DNA from: a virus | Length of the DNA stretch: 40,281 nucleotides | Direction: 5' to 3' (one strand) | Virus record (IMG/VR): IMGVR_UViG_3300026483_000010 | Coordinates: 1 to 40,281 of that record | Made by a program: the position numbers and the translations under genes | Notes under the pieces: generated by a model | Databases searched by the model: none | What the model was told of the DNA's origin: nothing | Seen by the model: the letters and a program-made list of their open reading frames with translations, nothing else | In this document: positions 39,636 through 40,281 of the stretch, piece after piece | How positions within the stretch are numbered: position 1 is the stretch's first letter | Layout: the number at the start of each line of letters is the position of its first letter

Positions 39636-39863
39636 TTAATTATTTTTATTTTCTTGTGCGTATTCCCAGACTTGTGTGTGTATGGCATCATCTACCCAAT
39701 CCCAATAAAAATCGGTTATGTCAACTCCATTTAAACTTACTTCCAGAATTTCCATATCGTTTTCTGGAGGGTTGTTATAATCTCCATCGTCCCAATAATA
39801 TTCATAGTATATTTCTAATTCGTAATTATCATCAGTAACTACATAAGTTCCTTTTACTTTCAT
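39636..39863 (-). CDS. Hypothetical acidic protein, 75 aa
   Basis: A very acidic and Tyr/Trp-rich protein (YYEYYWDDGDYNNPPENDME, then DFYWDWVDDA) starting MKVKGTYVVTDDNYELEIYY. It looks like a small beta protein and could mimic DNA by its charge, as some phage inhibitors do, but this is only a thought from composition. Its start overlaps the preceding stop by 4 bp. It ends just before the tRNA-like element. Confidence 0.55.
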   Translation of the reverse strand: MKVKGTYVVTDDNYELEIYYEYYWDDGDYNNPPENDMEILEVSLNGVDITDFYWDWVDDAIHTQVWEYAQENKNN

Positions 39864-40087
39864 AGTTCTTCGTTTTGAATATTGTCTGCATATCTTATTG
39901 CAAAGTCATCTGTATTTGGTTTATTTACCGAAACACATTTTCCGTAGTTTCTCCACCATTCTAGTTTAGTTTCGTGTCTTGACTCTATCTCTATATTTAT
40001 TTTATAAATAAGATCGAGTGCTGAGTTCCTTTCGCCTATTAATTGAGAGGTTTTTACTTTCTTTATATCCTTGTCTGTTAAATACAT
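39860..40087 (-). CDS. Hypothetical protein, 75 aa
   Basis: A charged, mostly helical protein starting MYLTDKDIKKVKTSQLIGER, with a Trp-Trp pair (EWWRNYGKCVSV) in the middle and one Cys. It overlaps the next gene by 4 bp and follows the gene upstream by 2 bp. No motif is known. The order and spacing are typical of early phage small proteins. Confidence 0.55.
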   Translation of the reverse strand: MYLTDKDIKKVKTSQLIGERNSALDLIYKINIEIESRHETKLEWWRNYGKCVSVNKPNTDDFAIRYADNIQNEEL

Positions 40088-40089
40088 AT

Positions 40090-40242
40090 TTATTGTATTA
40101 AAATATTATTTTGGTTTTCTATTGTTCCGTGTTCTGCCTCTGTTACCCATTTTCTGGCAACCTCTATACTTGGTGTGTATCGTTGTTCGTTTGGCATTTC
40201 GCCTCCATAATAAAGGCATACTTTAAAAATTTGTGGTTTCAT
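40090..40242 (-). CDS. Hypothetical protein, 50 aa
   Basis: A frame starting at ATG 40242 gives MKPQIFKVCLYYGGEMPNEQ, ending FPN-free in IENQNNILIQ. The frame is open further to the window edge, but in another frame a stop TAA at 40246-40244 lies 1 bp before this ATG, which is the coupling used elsewhere in the operon, so I prefer the shorter start. The protein has alternating polar and hydrophobic residues. The function is unknown. Confidence 0.5.
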   Translation of the reverse strand: MKPQIFKVCLYYGGEMPNEQRYTPSIEVARKWVTEAEHGTIENQNNILIQ

Positions 40243-40243
40243 A

Positions 40244-40281
40244 TTATATAGTTTTAATTGTTCTGTATTCTTCGACATCAT
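40244..40281 (-). CDS. C-terminal end of a further early gene (partial)
   Basis: A frame on the minus strand enters from the right edge with codons GAT GTC GAA GAA TAC and ends TAA at 40246-40244, giving DVEEYRTIKTI before the stop. Only 11 residues are visible, too few to identify, but its stop is 1 bp from the next ATG, as in other coupled pairs here. It is a weak call. Confidence 0.3.
   Translation of the reverse strand, partial: DVEEYRTIKTI

Noticed and set aside
1-40281. Complete circular genome joined at the window ends
   Set aside because: Joining the last base to the first gives TAA at 40281-1-2 in the frame of the partial first gene, leaving it without a start, so the ends are not a direct junction. 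Terminal repeats were not seen.
1-40281. CRISPR array, insertion sequence, integrase or attachment site
   Set aside because: No regular short repeats with spacers, transposase or recombinase motifs, or tRNA-linked att site were seen. The tRNA-like element is not next to an integrase.

Overview
The window is strongly AT-rich, packed with short-spaced or overlapping genes, and reads as a large part of the genome of a tailed phage with a short-tail (podovirus-like) virion. The likely host is a member of the Bacteroidota, probably a flavobacterium. Three things point there: two promoter elements match the Bacteroidota -7 consensus TAnnTTTG, most genes lack an obvious Shine-Dalgarno sequence, and the primase begins with a VirE/BT4734-like domain typical of Bacteroidota mobile elements. 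The capsid, portal and tail proteins resemble those of crAss-like phages and Cellulophaga podophages, judged from memory of the families and not from a search. No integrase, DNA polymerase, RNA polymerase or repressor was found. The two window ends do not join into one reading frame, so part of the genome is probably missing.

Positions 1-29393 (plus strand) form the late, virion module. In order it holds the tail end of an upstream gene, a small structural protein, a 74-aa conserved protein, a GroES-like co-chaperonin, a possible small terminase subunit, the large terminase, the portal, a 43-aa basic peptide, a scaffold-like acidic protein and the major capsid protein. Next come a 253-aa protein, a clear terminator followed at once by a TAnnTTTG promoter, two tail adaptor-like proteins, a 1607-aa nozzle-like tail protein, a Cys-rich triple-repeat protein and a 249-aa structural protein. 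A second TAnnTTTG promoter lies directly on the start of a GNAT-like gene, which is followed by three likely internal or ejected virion proteins, the last of 2426 aa.

Positions 29385-40281 (minus strand, converging on the late module) form the early module. Read in the direction of transcription from the right edge it holds small unknown proteins, a tRNA-like cloverleaf, a 3D/RlpA-like secreted protein, three micro-genes and a divergent DnaA domain IV-like protein. Then come a recombination set (Sak3/DUF1071 annealase, RecE-like exonuclease, SSB-like protein), a terminator and a 155-bp spacer with an 18-bp AT palindrome, and a VirE-SF3 primase-helicase. The module ends with small proteins, a PD-(D/E)XK-like nuclease, an SF2 helicase, a 31-aa membrane peptide, a VRR-NUC nuclease, a second DnaA domain IV-only protein, two small unknowns and an HNH nuclease at the convergent junction.

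The early genes look like a recombination-dependent replication system that borrows a host polymerase. The most interesting signals are a potential H-type pseudoknot in the leader of the SSB-like gene (similar in layout to T4 gene 32 autoregulation), two proteins made only of the DnaA DNA-binding domain together with a candidate origin, and a tRNA-like element that does not fold as a standard tRNA.
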